Positions 20,544-30,721 of a DNA stretch of 64,000 nucleotides are shown here, piece by piece. Source of the stretch: Gracilaria domingensis (Eukaryota; Rhodophyta; Florideophyceae; Gracilariales; Gracilariaceae); the NCBI GenBank assembly GCA_022539475.1, contig VCMS01000083.1, forward strand, positions 1-64,000. The letters run 5' to 3'. The notes beneath the pieces are model-generated. The model was not told the DNA's origin. It did not search any database and saw only the letters and a list, made by a program, of their open reading frames with translations. The number at the start of each line of letters is the position of its first letter. Within the stretch, counting starts at the first letter, position 1. A program made the position numbers and the translations under genes.

Positions 20544-22054
20544 ATGTCGAACAGCAACTCCGACTTGATGAACGCGCTTCTTAGTCGACAGAGAACGGAG
20601 CTGAAGTCACTCTCTGCCAGCTTTGTGAAGCTTGAAGAGGAATACTACGAGATGGCATCTGTTAATTACGAAGAGCTCAGCACCTCACGAAGAGGAGAAT
20701 TTGATAGACGCCTCAAGGAGCTGGAACAGCAACGCGTTGAGGTGATGCGAAGTATCGAGACCGCCTCGAGAAGGGTTGAAACCACCCGAGTTATCATTTC
20801 TGCTGCCGAAGGCCAGGGCGCACCCGTGACGGACGGTACAGAAGAACGTGCACCACGTTACCGAATCCCAACGCTGCCAAGCTTCCGCGGAAAAGAGAAC
20901 GGAGCTATCGATGACCCTTTCGAATTCCTTGGTAAAATCAAGGCTATGCTCACTGCACATGAGGTTCCGCAATCTCGATGGCATCCAGCCCTACTCACGT
21001 GCTTGAACGGATACGACAGACAGTGGGCTGAATCCAACCTTGATGGGCTTGACTGGTCGAAAGCGCATGATCGTTTTTTACACCATTTCGAGTCACCGGC
21101 AATCAGAGACCGCCTGGTACGCGACCTTATGACCATATCGCAGAAATCCAACGAGTCTGTTCAGGAATACAGTGATCGGTTCACCAGTCTGATGGCCAGA
21201 ACCGGACGCCGAGACGACGATGAGACGCTAGTTGCAGTATACATCGAAGGGCTTGATACAACCGTCCAGGATCTTATGCATGTTGCACGTGCTGCAACCT
21301 TAAGTATGTGGAAGCGTACCAATACTGGCAGCCCACCGATCTCGATCGCTGACGAGATTGCAAATGCAATTACCCTGGACTCGTCCAAGTCGTCTAAACG
21401 CCGGGAAAACCGTCACAGCGCATCAGCTAGACAGGACTCTTCAAAGCAAACCGCTGCTAAGAAGAAGCGTTGCGGCCACTGCAATTCTCGGAACCACTCA
21501 ACGGAGGATCACAGAGGCAAGCCAACGGAGGCGGGAGAACAGGAGGCCAAGCACACGGAAGCAGCTTCCAGAGCGCAGCTCAGGAGGGAAAGCAAGTGTT
21601 TCAAGTGCAAGAAGCCATGGAAACCAGGTCACAAGTGCTCCGTAGAAACCAAGAAGGAACCGCAAGCTGCCAGTTTACGAGTGCAGGAATCCTGCGAGGA
21701 ATCTGACGCGGTTTCATTGACGGCCGATCTTGCTGACGCAGAACTCCAGGAGCTTTTTGGTTATGCAGACCACGATTCAGAGGCACAACTGCGAGAGTCA
21801 GTAACACTGGCAGACCAAGCAGGTCCGGACCCGATAGTGAGTGCCCTCCTGGATGCACCCAAGGATGCCGCAGAGCTCATATACACACCTGTGGAGATCA
21901 ATGGTATCAACGGGTGGGCGATGGTTGACTGCGGAGCGACCTCCAGTTTTGTTTCCACTGATTTCGTGCAGGCCAACAACATCCCGTTTCGTAAGATAAC
22001 CGGAACCATCTTTGACGGCCGTGGAAAGTTCATGGCCCAGCGGGAAGGCACAGC
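20544..22054 (+). CDS. E3 Gag and start of protease
   Basis: The frame opens MSNSNSDLMNALLSRQ and shows an N-terminal coiled-coil region (about residues 15-85). A retrotransposon capsid-like region follows (about 100-270, YRIPTLPSFRGKENGAIDDPFEFLGKIKAML and VQEYSDRFTSLMART). Two Cys/His knuckles come next: CGHCNSRNHSTEDH near residue 308 and CFKCKKPWKPGHKC near 352. The aspartic protease begins near residue 450 (INGINGWAMVDCGATSSF). It is cut by insertion of E2 at 22055. The start at 20544 is preferred because it lies just inside the putative LTR and begins the family-like coiled coil. Confidence 0.8.
22050..22054. repeat. Target site duplication of E2, left copy
   Basis: The bases acagc lie directly before the LTR start at 22055 and again directly after the other LTR at 34010-34014. 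A 5-bp duplication is usual for Ty3/Gypsy integrases. Confidence 0.9.
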
Positions 22055-23028
22055 TGTGGGGCAAACTCGGAAGAGTGAAACCCACCAGACTGTCCGAAGT
22101 TCCGCTCTCGTGAGAGATGGCAGACCAGTGACAGAGCCCTCTGTACCACCGTAACTCGGTTGTAAGGCCGAAGTGGCAACTGGCTATACCTACAGAGGTG
22201 ATAGGCCACGTGGTGGGGAAACGATGGGAAACTCCAGAGATGGGGTAGTATCGGCAACGATGAAGCACGACCAACGACAGGTGTAGTCCCGAGAGGGAAA
22301 GCAACAGAAAACAACAACCAAACAACACCCACACGCGACGGGTAGGGCCTCCTCGGCACTGTGCCCGGAGCGGGGCGAGATCCTCCAACGGTAATGCACG
22401 GGTTTCCGTAAACACGGCAAAACTCTATACAGAGTCGGATCACTTCGTAATCTAGTCCTATACCTCCTCGGTACGACCCTCAGGTCCCGACATCAACGAC
22501 AGATGTTCCTTAAAGGTACCGAGAGGGTAGGACCACCGTAACCAGACGTGGCTATACTCGCGAGAGTGATAACCCACGTAGGCGGTTGGCGCCAGAGCCT
22601 CACTCGTGTAGAGTCCACTCAGGAGAGCGCTACTCGACAAAGAGTTCACTTAGAAGTGCTCGGGTTGACTTTACAAAGGTGCTCGCGACGACGAGGTCGA
22701 GCTCACCTAAGTAGGTCTAAACTAACTATGTACACGTGGTGCACACCCGCAGGGGTCCGTACACGTGGCTAGCCCAGTGTCAGGCACCTCAGGTGCACTA
22801 CCTATTGTCCCGTAATATGCACACACACGGTGGTGTAGTACACGCGTCCACTTAGCGGTATTGGCCAGCAATGGCAACCCTGATTACAGGTAACTGTGGG
22901 AAAGCCATTCCAAAAGTAACCGCCAAAATTGGGTCCAACTCATAACTCTTCGAGTGCATCCTCGTATCACTCCCCTGAGTATATGAGACGCATCATCCTG
23001 ATAACCACGCAAAATGCGTTGCTCTACA
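22055..23028 (-). repeat. E2 left (3') LTR, 974 bp
   Basis: It starts TGTGGGGCAAAC and ends TTGCTCTACA, and matches 33036-34009 at about 99% by eye. Several short minus-strand frames inside it occur in both LTR copies and are not considered genes. Confidence 0.95.
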
Positions 23029-23045
23029 TCTCCCCCTCCTTAGAG
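23029..23045 (-). promoter_or_regulatory. Polypurine tract of E2
   Basis: The plus strand reads tctccccctccttagag, so the minus strand has a purine-rich run abutting the 3' LTR, as required to prime plus-strand DNA synthesis. E1 has an equivalent run at 10-20. Confidence 0.75.
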
Positions 23046-23107
23046 CCGAGAACGACTTCGAGGCTGAAGTTTTGTGCGAAACGCAAGTACGTAAATACGT
23101 CACAATC

Positions 23108-24961
23108 ATGAGCGGTACCAACTCCTCGGTATCTATACCTCGCAAGCGCGATACACACTCAAGCGAACAGAGTATTCAAGTATCCGAACTCGATCACAGT
23201 ACATCATCTGTCATTCCGATGAACCCGAATCAGTTTCCTCATCACCCGACGGGTCAGGCGAGCGCGTCGAACTACCCTCAGCCGGGTTCTGCGACGGCTC
23301 CACTGCCTCAGTCTCAACCGATGGTCCCGGTGAACGTTCCGTTATGGAATTCAGCGCAAGCGATGCCGCTGATGGCGAACCAAGCTGGTTGGATATCGAA
23401 GGAATCTCTCGCAGTACGCGATCCACTCTGTGATGGGTTTGCGTTCAGCCGTGCACCGTGGTTTCATCCGGTAGCTGTTAACGATGACACTCTCCTGGAG
23501 TCGTATGCCGAAAACGGCTTCCTACCGGGCGGTCTGCCGTTAGCGGTAGTGCAATCCCCAGAATGGAAAGTTCGTATAGCGATCGACCCGATGCTCCTCC
23601 GGTACGATACCCGCGAGGGTGAGAACCTGAACACCGCGCGCGCGGAACACGCGAAGTTGGCGTACAAGAGACTCAGTCGAGTGCACCTCGAGCACCTGGT
23701 TCCACCGTCATATGGGTTCGATACTCCGTTCTACCGTACTTTCGGTGAAGTCCGATATGGAGACAACTTGGCGACGTTCGACCATGCGCGGTACGCTGGC
23801 GATGGCCCGACCACATCGAGGTTGATGTTGTGCTGGAATCGGCCCATACTCCGAGCGGAGTTCCGTTATCTTCGCAAGAACGCTTCCCAGGGTGGGTTCG
23901 TCAACCGCATTCGGTTTGAGCGGAAAGCTCGTTCCCGTCATGGGTATCTGATTCCGTACCCGAATATCGAGACCGAGAGGTACAGACCGCAGGCCTTTGT
24001 TGGACGGTTCCCTCCTCTACCAGATTGGTGGCGTGATGTGGAGGTACCCAAAGGGTGTTTTGCAGAACTGCCTCCGTGCTTGAGTTACATCGGCTCCCGA
24101 TTGATCAGCGATCCGCGTTCAGGATGGTGGGGTCTGGTAGCCGGCGAGTGGGCGGCACGCGTAGCAGCGTTTCTCCTCTGGGAGGCTTACGACAACTATC
24201 GTGTTTGGTATATTCCGCCGATGCTTCGCAACATTATCCGCTCGCTGGATTTGCACACTCCCTTGGGGTCCGAAGAGAACGTGGATGAGATCCATTACAT
24301 CTTGGATGTTATCGATGGAGTCGATTGGGAAACGGTGCCCCGTTCGCAGCGTGGGAAAGGTCCTCGTCGTCACTACGACTGCTCACCCGGTAGGAGACAT
24401 CCCACCGCAGGAGATTTCGTGTATTACGACCCATGGGAGGGTACGATGACGACTAGCGCATATGCCGAGTGGGCAGCGAACCAGCCACGGTCGATTCCAG
24501 ACAGTCACCCCGTTGGGTTCATGTTCAGTGACAACTGGGTCGCCCCAGTAGATCTGGATGATCCGAACATGGATACCGGTGGAGAGGCGGCGGGAGCACT
24601 CGTCGAGATGGACCAGGAGTTGGTGAACGACCTACCGGCGGCGAATCAGATGTTGCACGCCAGCGGCGGGGTACCCCAGGCTCCTGTGGGTTGGAATGTT
24701 CCGACTCAAGCGAGTGTTCCGGTGGTGGGTCCGGCCCCTGTAGCGGCTACCGTTCCTTCGTTCCTTCCGGCCCCGACAGCTCCGGTCGCTCCGGGAGATT
24801 CTCCGGCGAACATCGCGATGTTGCGCGCCAGTCTCCAGAACGCTGGAATTATCGTGCCCGATCATCTCACCACTATGGCAGGGATACTGGCTTACGCCGT
24901 TCCGCACCCTTCGCAGGGTCCCTCCGGTAGCGGCGGTGCCGGTCCCTCATCGGGGGTGTAA
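23108..24961 (+). CDS. Antisense gene of E2, 617-residue protein of unknown function
   Basis: The gene runs opposite to gag-pol, between the 3' LTR and the chromodomain frame. I chose ATG 23108 (MSGTNSSVSIPRKRD) because the E1 copy starts similarly (MSN). The frame is open 36 bases further upstream. Residues 1-120 are Ser/Pro/Gln-rich and look disordered. Residues 120-480 form the conserved body: APWF, LPGGLPLAV, YRTFGEVRYGDNLA, RPILRAEFRYLRK, RFERKARSRHGYLIPY, PPLPDWWRDVEVPKGCFAELPP, WAARVAAFLLWEAYDNYRVWYIP and AGDFVYYDPW. The tail is Pro/Ala/Gly-rich. There is no signal peptide, membrane segment or zinc motif, and I recognise no family. Antisense genes next to the 3' LTR are known in some plant Ty3 lineages, but no shared motif is evident to me. 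Confidence 0.8.
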   Translation: MSGTNSSVSIPRKRDTHSSEQSIQVSELDHSTSSVIPMNPNQFPHHPTGQASASNYPQPGSATAPLPQSQPMVPVNVPLWNSAQAMPLMANQAGWISKESLAVRDPLCDGFAFSRAPWFHPVAVNDDTLLESYAENGFLPGGLPLAVVQSPEWKVRIAIDPMLLRYDTREGENLNTARAEHAKLAYKRLSRVHLEHLVPPSYGFDTPFYRTFGEVRYGDNLATFDHARYAGDGPTTSRLMLCWNRPILRAEFRYLRKNASQGGFVNRIRFERKARSRHGYLIPYPNIETERYRPQAFVGRFPPLPDWWRDVEVPKGCFAELPPCLSYIGSRLISDPRSGWWGLVAGEWAARVAAFLLWEAYDNYRVWYIPPMLRNIIRSLDLHTPLGSEENVDEIHYILDVIDGVDWETVPRSQRGKGPRRHYDCSPGRRHPTAGDFVYYDPWEGTMTTSAYAEWAANQPRSIPDSHPVGFMFSDNWVAPVDLDDPNMDTGGEAAGALVEMDQELVNDLPAANQMLHASGGVPQAPVGWNVPTQASVPVVGPAPVAATVPSFLPAPTAPVAPGDSPANIAMLRASLQNAGIIVPDHLTTMAGILAYAVPHPSQGPSGSGGAGPSSGV

Positions 24962-25331
24962 GATGACCAGCAGGGCTGGAGGACTTGGTCCTTAGTATAA
25001 GATAGAAACAGTAAAACCATCTAGTGGTAACTTTCCCTTCACCCCTTTTGCCTGTTCTCCACGAACTTGATCGATCTTCGATTACTTCTTCACTCACACT
25101 GTGTTCAAGTGTACTTCACTTCTTTGGTGCTTCTTCTACTCTAACCGTTTTAAATCGGTACAACCGGCATTTCGGTATGCTCTTCTTTCTTTCTTCTCAC
25201 TTCCTCTAGTTAAGTCTTCACCGCTTCATTGGTCTTCTTCCTTCCTTCATCCCCACACAGAAGGGGTCAACTCTCCATTCTGAGTCTTCCGCATCGCGGT
25301 ATAGTTGAAAGCTCCTCACCGGGAACGGTTC
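24962..25331. other. Spacer between convergent antisense gene and chromodomain frame
   Basis: These 370 bp are pyrimidine-rich on the plus strand (many cttcttt and tcttc runs near 25080-25260). I see no gene. It is the meeting point of convergent sense and antisense transcripts. Confidence 0.5.
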
Positions 25332-25685
25332 TTATCCCACCTGGGCTTGGTCCAGGTTGGACGGCAAGGCTGACCGAGTGCGACGGTGGTATGAAACGAT
25401 CTTCGACCTAGGTAGGTGCTCGACCGGCTCCATGGTGTCCTCCTCGGCGGAGTAGCCATACCATCGCACTTGGTACAGTACCGTCCCATCGGGGTCTACA
25501 ACATGACGTACGATACGTTCGATCACGTATTCCTGCGGGTACACCTCGGTGTTTGACTGCTCTCCTTCACCCATTGTGGTTCCGTACCTTCGAGGGTGGC
25601 GAGGTGGTGGCCGGCTAACCTCGAGAGGGGTTCCTCTTGGACTTAACCAGTCACGACTCACTAGGAGTTCCTCGCTGCACGACAA
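25332..25685 (-). CDS. Chromodomain frame of E2
   Basis: The frame encodes 117 residues. Residues 48-105 form a chromodomain: EYVIERIVRHVVDPDGTVLYQVRWYGYSAEEDTMEP (core YQVRWYGY), followed by VEHLPRSKIVSYHRR. It lies about 580 bp past the end of the long pol frame, so it would need splicing, a separate start or another recoding step to be joined to integrase. E1 has the same module at 2369-3361 ending in a similar tail. The chromodomain probably guides integration by binding modified histone H3, as known for chromoviruses. Confidence 0.8.
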   Translation of the reverse strand: MSCSEELLVSRDWLSPRGTPLEVSRPPPRHPRRYGTTMGEGEQSNTEVYPQEYVIERIVRHVVDPDGTVLYQVRWYGYSAEEDTMEPVEHLPRSKIVSYHRRTRSALPSNLDQAQVG

Positions 25686-26267
25686 CTACAACTTACGCCA
25701 GGAGCGTCCAATCTTCAACCTGAAAGGTTCTTCTTGAAATACTCTCCTTCTTGAGTCTGACGAGCTTCGGCTCGTTTTGGTTGAGCTTCCGACCGTCCAA
25801 CGGTAGCTTCGGGATTCTGAGCTCCCTCTTGCTATCCAGAAGGATCGTCCGTGCGACGGAGAACGGGCAGGGTTTCGCTCGTGCGCCATGGAGGCGGATT
25901 GACCAATCACGGTGCATATCGCGGCCTTCTGGTTGGCCAGGCGGTGGCACGTGTGAGCCACGAGTTACCCTAACAGGTGTCCGTTCGCCTACGGTTGGCG
26001 ACCGTACATCGCGCACCGTGCACGTGTGGTACTCGCGCACGCGACTTACTGTCAGCAGTTCCCCGCGTCGGCGGTGCTCTCCGTACGTCACCACGTCACA
26101 CCACGTGTTACTCTCCACTTGGGTGTGTCATGAGTCCTCTGCCACGCGACGTGGGTGCACCATCGACGGTTTCCAAACTCGTACTTCGTACTTCACCTTT
26201 CCAAGGTTGTTTTCCCAAATAATACGCGGGTAAGTACGACTTCTCGTTTCCTCATACCACGGCGTGG
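25686..26267. other. Stretch between E2 pol and chromodomain frame
   Basis: Short frames exist on both strands but none resembles a known protein. It may be a spacer, an intron or a rapidly changing linker of the integrase tail. In E1 the corresponding part reads as low-complexity Ala/Pro/Glu/Arg-rich sequence. Confidence 0.4.
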
Positions 26268-29200
26268 TTAACACCGGTCGGTAACATTGAGCTGATCTAC
26301 CGCTTGCGGCTCTGCGTTCTCCGGGAAGCCCGGGTCTACAGATACTGTCTTCTCCGCTCTGCGGGTGGTGACCTCACTCAGTTGTGGTGTTCCCGACGGG
26401 GTTACGTTATCCACAGCGGTGTGTACCCCCTGGGTGGGTCGTGTCGTTTCCAGCGCATTGCTCAACGAACTCGACGGAGTATCACCACGAGGTACAGCGC
26501 CACGGCGCACCACAACGCTATCGGTAGAGACCGCGAGATTGGTTGCGGTACCTTGCGACACAGTGTGACCGTGCGACGCCGGTGTAACGGGTTCCGTACT
26601 TTCCTCCCCCTCCTTAGGCGGTGGCACGGGAGCCACGACGTCCGGTGGGGGGTCAACTCTAGTTGAGTTTTCCTCTTCGTCTCCCGCAACGGGTTGTGCT
26701 ACCCGCGTGGGTGATTCTGACTTCGGTAGATCCGATAAGCCGCGATCAGGGCGGAGAGTCGCAGGGCGCGAAGATACGACCTGTTCGTCCCCTGTAGCTT
26801 CACCCAGTTGGGTGTTAACGTGAACGTAGGGTGGTGGTGCCAGCGCGACACGGTCTAACGATATCCGTTCGTGGAGATTATTGATATCCAATACTACGGT
26901 ATCGTCCATGACGGAAATAACCTTGTAGGGTCCTTCCGCGATAGGCGAGAGCTTGTGGCGGCGTTCCTTCTCCGGATTATAGTATTCTTTGCGGAGAAAT
27001 ACCATATCGTCTGGTTTGACCTTTGGTAATGGGGTCTTAACCTTCGCGTCGAAGTTGCGCTTATAAGCGGCCTGCGCCTTATCCATCGCTGTGCGAGCGA
27101 CCGGTACCATCTTGGTTAACCAATCCTTCCAAGCGTTCCTGTATAACCCAACAGACGGGTACGTAGAAAGCGTTTCTTGAGCCTCGATTGCAACCGGTGG
27201 CGGTACTCTTGACAATACCAACTCAAAAGGTGCTAGCTTCGTTACCCGGTGGACTTGGGTGTTGTACGCATACGTAATAGCGTCCGTATACAAATCCCAA
27301 TCCTTAGGATGATCTGCCACATAAGATCTTAATGCATTCAGCATGGTACGGTTAAATCGTTCTACTTGACCATTTGTTTGGGGGTGGTAGGTGGTCGTAA
27401 ATAGATTCTTGACACTCAAGATCCGACAGACGTCCTGGAAAAACTTCGACGTGAACTGTGAACCGTTATCTGATAATAGATGAACCGGTGGACCGTACAC
27501 AAAGACCCAGTGGGTGACAAAAGCTTGTGCAACCACGGTGGCCGTAATCCGTTTCAGCGGGACTGTCCGTACCAACTTAGAGAACCGATCGGTGATAACC
27601 AGAAGGTATCGATTACCTCTTGCGGTTCTGATCAATTCACCTAAGATATCGATAGCGATAAACTCCAAAGGAGACCGTGCTGGGAACAGCGTTAACTTCT
27701 TCGAGTACTTACGAAGTTTCACGTTATTCTTAGCGCACTCGGTGCAAGAACGTCGTACTGCGTAGCAGTCCAATGCCATTGACGGCCAGTAAAAATCCCT
27801 ACGCAGGGTCAAGTATAGTTTTCGACCTCCTGGGTGGGCTCCTACCTTCACATAGTGAGTCATGACCAACACACGGTTTTGCAGCGAGTATGGGACCACA
27901 ATTTGGGTATACGCTTCGACTAACCTAACCAGGTACCCCTGATCGTTAACCTGAAAAGGTATACGATCTCCTCCATTGAGACGAGCGCGAATTCGCGTAC
28001 AAAACTCATCCGTTTGCTGTTCTCGGATCATCTCCTCGGGAGTGATGGGTACAAAAGATCCAGTCAAGGGATCCAACTTCTCAGAAGTGAGCAGGATGTC
28101 GTCACAGATGTCATCCGACAAGGATTCGACCCAACCTGCTTGTTCTTCCACCATAAAGCATGGTATGTCCAGATCGTCAACTGGTGCCGCTTCTGCATCT
28201 GTCCCCAAGCGGGAGAGTGCATCTGCCTGCAGATTCAACGTTCCTTTTTTGTACGTAACTGTGAAATTGAACTCCGATAACCTCAAGCGCCAACGCATCA
28301 AGCGTCCTGATGGTTCCGAGATTTCCATGAGCCATCGGAGAGATGAGTGGTCCGTATGTAGCGTAAAATGGTTGCCCATAAGATATGGCCTCAGTGTAGT
28401 TAGAGCCCATACAACGGCTAAGCACTCTTTCTCCGAAACTGAGTAGTTACGTTCGTGTACGTTCAAGGATCGCGACCAGTATCCAATTGGATGTCTCACG
28501 CCGTCTTCCGTGACCTGAAACAGGGCGCAACCAACCTGGTGTGCACTGGCGTCAGTGTCTACTTCGAATGGAAGTCCTAGCTTAGGCAAAGCCAAGATTG
28601 GCGGTGACGTTACTGCGTCAATTAATGCCGAAAAGGCAGACGCTTCCGCGTCGCCTAGGGGTTCCAGTTGAACTGGTTGACCTTTTCTCAAAAGGTGGTT
28701 AACGGGGGTCGCAATATCTGCGAAGTTCGGGACAAAACGCCGATATACATTACAAAGACCCAGAAAACTGCGGAGTTCCGTTTGTGTCGTAGGGTGTTTC
28801 GCTTCCTTCAGCGACTTCACGCGAACTGCGTCAACTGAGAGCTGTCCAGGTCGAATGATATGCCCTAGGTATTTGACAGAATCTGTAAAGAACTCGCACT
28901 TCTTGAGTTTCAGCGTAATGCCCGCGTCCCTGAGGACTCTCATGACGTCCCGGACGTGTGTTAAGTGGTCATCAAGGTTATCGGAGAACACGATGATATC
29001 GTCAAGATACACCAAGCAGGTCTTCCACTTGAATCGAGCCAAGAGGATATCGATAGCACGTTGAAACGTAGCCGGCGCGTTGGTTAATCCGAACGGCATT
29101 CGTTTAAACCGGTACAAACCTTGGTGGCACACAAAAGCAGTTTTGTCCTTATCCTTTTCACGGATCGGAACTTGCCAGTATCCCCAATTGGCATCCAAGG

Positions 29201-30602
29201 CGGTGAACACTGTAGCACTCCCAAGCGAGTCAATGTATTCGTCCATCCTGGGTATGGGATAAACGTCTTTGACGGTGACCGAATTTAGACGACGGTAATC
29301 AATACAGAATCGCCACGATCCGTCCGCTTTTGGAACTAGCACCACGGGTGAGGCCCAAGCGGATTGAGCCGCCTCTATGACGCCAGCGCGTAACATCTTC
29401 TCAACCTGAGATTGCTCTTCTTCCCTAGCTTTGGGACCAGCCCGGTATGGGTGTTGGGAAATGGGGCTAGTACCTGGAAGTAGGTCAATACGGTGTTCCG
29501 TGATTCCAATTGTCCCGAGGGATCCATCCCACATGGGTGTGAACTCCCTCAACATTTCTCTTAGCTTACCTCTATGAGATTCAGGTACATGATTAAAATT
29601 CAACTGTTCCAGTTCCTTGACAGGGTCTGTATCTTCCGTTCCTGGTGGCAACGCTTTACCCTCGGTGGGTGCCAGCGATTCGGTAGCTTCGCTCGCCGGG
29701 GTAACCGATGCGGTAAACGCGGTTTCCGTTGATCCCTCCCCCTCCTTAGCATCGGTTATACCGAGAACATCCGCAACGGGTATCTTCGTCGGTACGATAG
29801 CAGCAGGGTGTGGGAGAGTGGTACCAAGGATTTGGTTTTTAGCTAACCACTGTCGGGTTGTGCCAAAGTTGGCGACCAAAACTCTGAATGGTTTGTCGGG
29901 TTCCACCGAGATTACTCCGTTCGCCAAAGCGAGTTGCTTCTGATCATACAATGATGGCAATGGTTGTACCACACGTAGACCAGACTGCTTAGTAGTTATG
30001 GTGACCCAAACTTGGGATTGCGCAGGGATTGCGATGGCATGAGCCACATGGAGCTTAGATGATACCGGGTCGACGGTTGGAACTTCCTGTGCAGCAGGGA
30101 GCGGGACGCGCTTGCGTGTAGCTCTCTTTAGCGGTTTCCTTACAATCGGTATTTCGGAACCATCATCCATGGTAACAACTCGAGCTCGAGGTCGAATCGC
30201 TTCAACAAAACGATCACAAAAGTCACAACCGAGTATCACCGGTGCGGCAATGCTTTTGCAAACCATGAAATCCACTTTAACCATACAGGTTCCTAATCGT
30301 ACCATGAGAGGTATGTACCCAAGAGTACGCAACGGGTTATTGCTGGCATCCGCGATATCCAAACCTGGACCATGACGAATTTCATCCCGTAGCGCGGGTG
30401 GCACCAACTCAAGGTGAATCAGGTTCGGTGCAGCTCCTGTATCCAACACAGACAACTGTCGAACCATGAACTGGTTAGACAAGCCAAGATCGGCATAAAC
30501 TTTGTAGTTTTTCTTGGCCATCACAAGAACTCTTTCCGGAATACGGAGATTACGGGACCGTATCCACGGACGACGTAGAACCGAAAGGTGTTCTGAGCTC
30601 AC
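26268..30602 (-). CDS. E2 Pol polyprotein (protease, RT, RNase H, integrase)
   Basis: The open frame spans 1444 residues. It has an aspartic protease with LDTGAAPN near residue 54 and a reverse transcriptase with WRFCIDYRRLN and VYLDDIIVFS near residue 535. RNase H shows DTDASAHQVGCALFQ, YSVSEKECLAVVWAL and HTDHSSLRWL. The integrase zinc region has HPGGRKLYLTLRRDFYWP and CTECAKN near residue 925. The integrase core runs from about 985 (ITDRFSKLVRTVPL, LLSDNGSQF, QTNGQVERFNRTM), followed by a GPYKVI module near 1222 and a Ser/Pro/Glu-rich tail. The PR-RT-RH-IN order defines Ty3/Gypsy. It is read in the -1 frame relative to gag. The pol frame is in fact open upstream of the first ATG as far as the gag stop. 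Confidence 0.93.
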   Translation of the reverse strand: MSSEHLSVLRRPWIRSRNLRIPERVLVMAKKNYKVYADLGLSNQFMVRQLSVLDTGAAPNLIHLELVPPALRDEIRHGPGLDIADASNNPLRTLGYIPLMVRLGTCMVKVDFMVCKSIAAPVILGCDFCDRFVEAIRPRARVVTMDDGSEIPIVRKPLKRATRKRVPLPAAQEVPTVDPVSSKLHVAHAIAIPAQSQVWVTITTKQSGLRVVQPLPSLYDQKQLALANGVISVEPDKPFRVLVANFGTTRQWLAKNQILGTTLPHPAAIVPTKIPVADVLGITDAKEGEGSTETAFTASVTPASEATESLAPTEGKALPPGTEDTDPVKELEQLNFNHVPESHRGKLREMLREFTPMWDGSLGTIGITEHRIDLLPGTSPISQHPYRAGPKAREEEQSQVEKMLRAGVIEAAQSAWASPVVLVPKADGSWRFCIDYRRLNSVTVKDVYPIPRMDEYIDSLGSATVFTALDANWGYWQVPIREKDKDKTAFVCHQGLYRFKRMPFGLTNAPATFQRAIDILLARFKWKTCLVYLDDIIVFSDNLDDHLTHVRDVMRVLRDAGITLKLKKCEFFTDSVKYLGHIIRPGQLSVDAVRVKSLKEAKHPTTQTELRSFLGLCNVYRRFVPNFADIATPVNHLLRKGQPVQLEPLGDAEASAFSALIDAVTSPPILALPKLGLPFEVDTDASAHQVGCALFQVTEDGVRHPIGYWSRSLNVHERNYSVSEKECLAVVWALTTLRPYLMGNHFTLHTDHSSLRWLMEISEPSGRLMRWRLRLSEFNFTVTYKKGTLNLQADALSRLGTDAEAAPVDDLDIPCFMVEEQAGWVESLSDDICDDILLTSEKLDPLTGSFVPITPEEMIREQQTDEFCTRIRARLNGGDRIPFQVNDQGYLVRLVEAYTQIVVPYSLQNRVLVMTHYVKVGAHPGGRKLYLTLRRDFYWPSMALDCYAVRRSCTECAKNNVKLRKYSKKLTLFPARSPLEFIAIDILGELIRTARGNRYLLVITDRFSKLVRTVPLKRITATVVAQAFVTHWVFVYGPPVHLLSDNGSQFTSKFFQDVCRILSVKNLFTTTYHPQTNGQVERFNRTMLNALRSYVADHPKDWDLYTDAITYAYNTQVHRVTKLAPFELVLSRVPPPVAIEAQETLSTYPSVGLYRNAWKDWLTKMVPVARTAMDKAQAAYKRNFDAKVKTPLPKVKPDDMVFLRKEYYNPEKERRHKLSPIAEGPYKVISVMDDTVVLDINNLHERISLDRVALAPPPYVHVNTQLGEATGDEQVVSSRPATLRPDRGLSDLPKSESPTRVAQPVAGDEEENSTRVDPPPDVVAPVPPPKEGEESTEPVTPASHGHTVSQGTATNLAVSTDSVVVRRGAVPRGDTPSSSLSNALETTRPTQGVHTAVDNVTPSGTPQLSEVTTRRAEKTVSVDPGFPENAEPQAVDQLNVTDRC

Positions 30603-30721
30603 GTCAGTTTTAGCCGCTATCCTTGAAAGGATTCTAACAGCTGGGGAGCGAAGCTGTGACGCCTCGGGCGCCTTTAACTTCGGCTCGGAAGGCGCCCCTC
30701 CCGTAGGGGAAACTCCCGAAG

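Noticed and set aside
22030-22649. Several minus-strand frames of 60-200 residues, repeated at 32935-33630
   Set aside because: They lie inside the E2 LTRs and recur only because the LTRs are repeated. No protein features.
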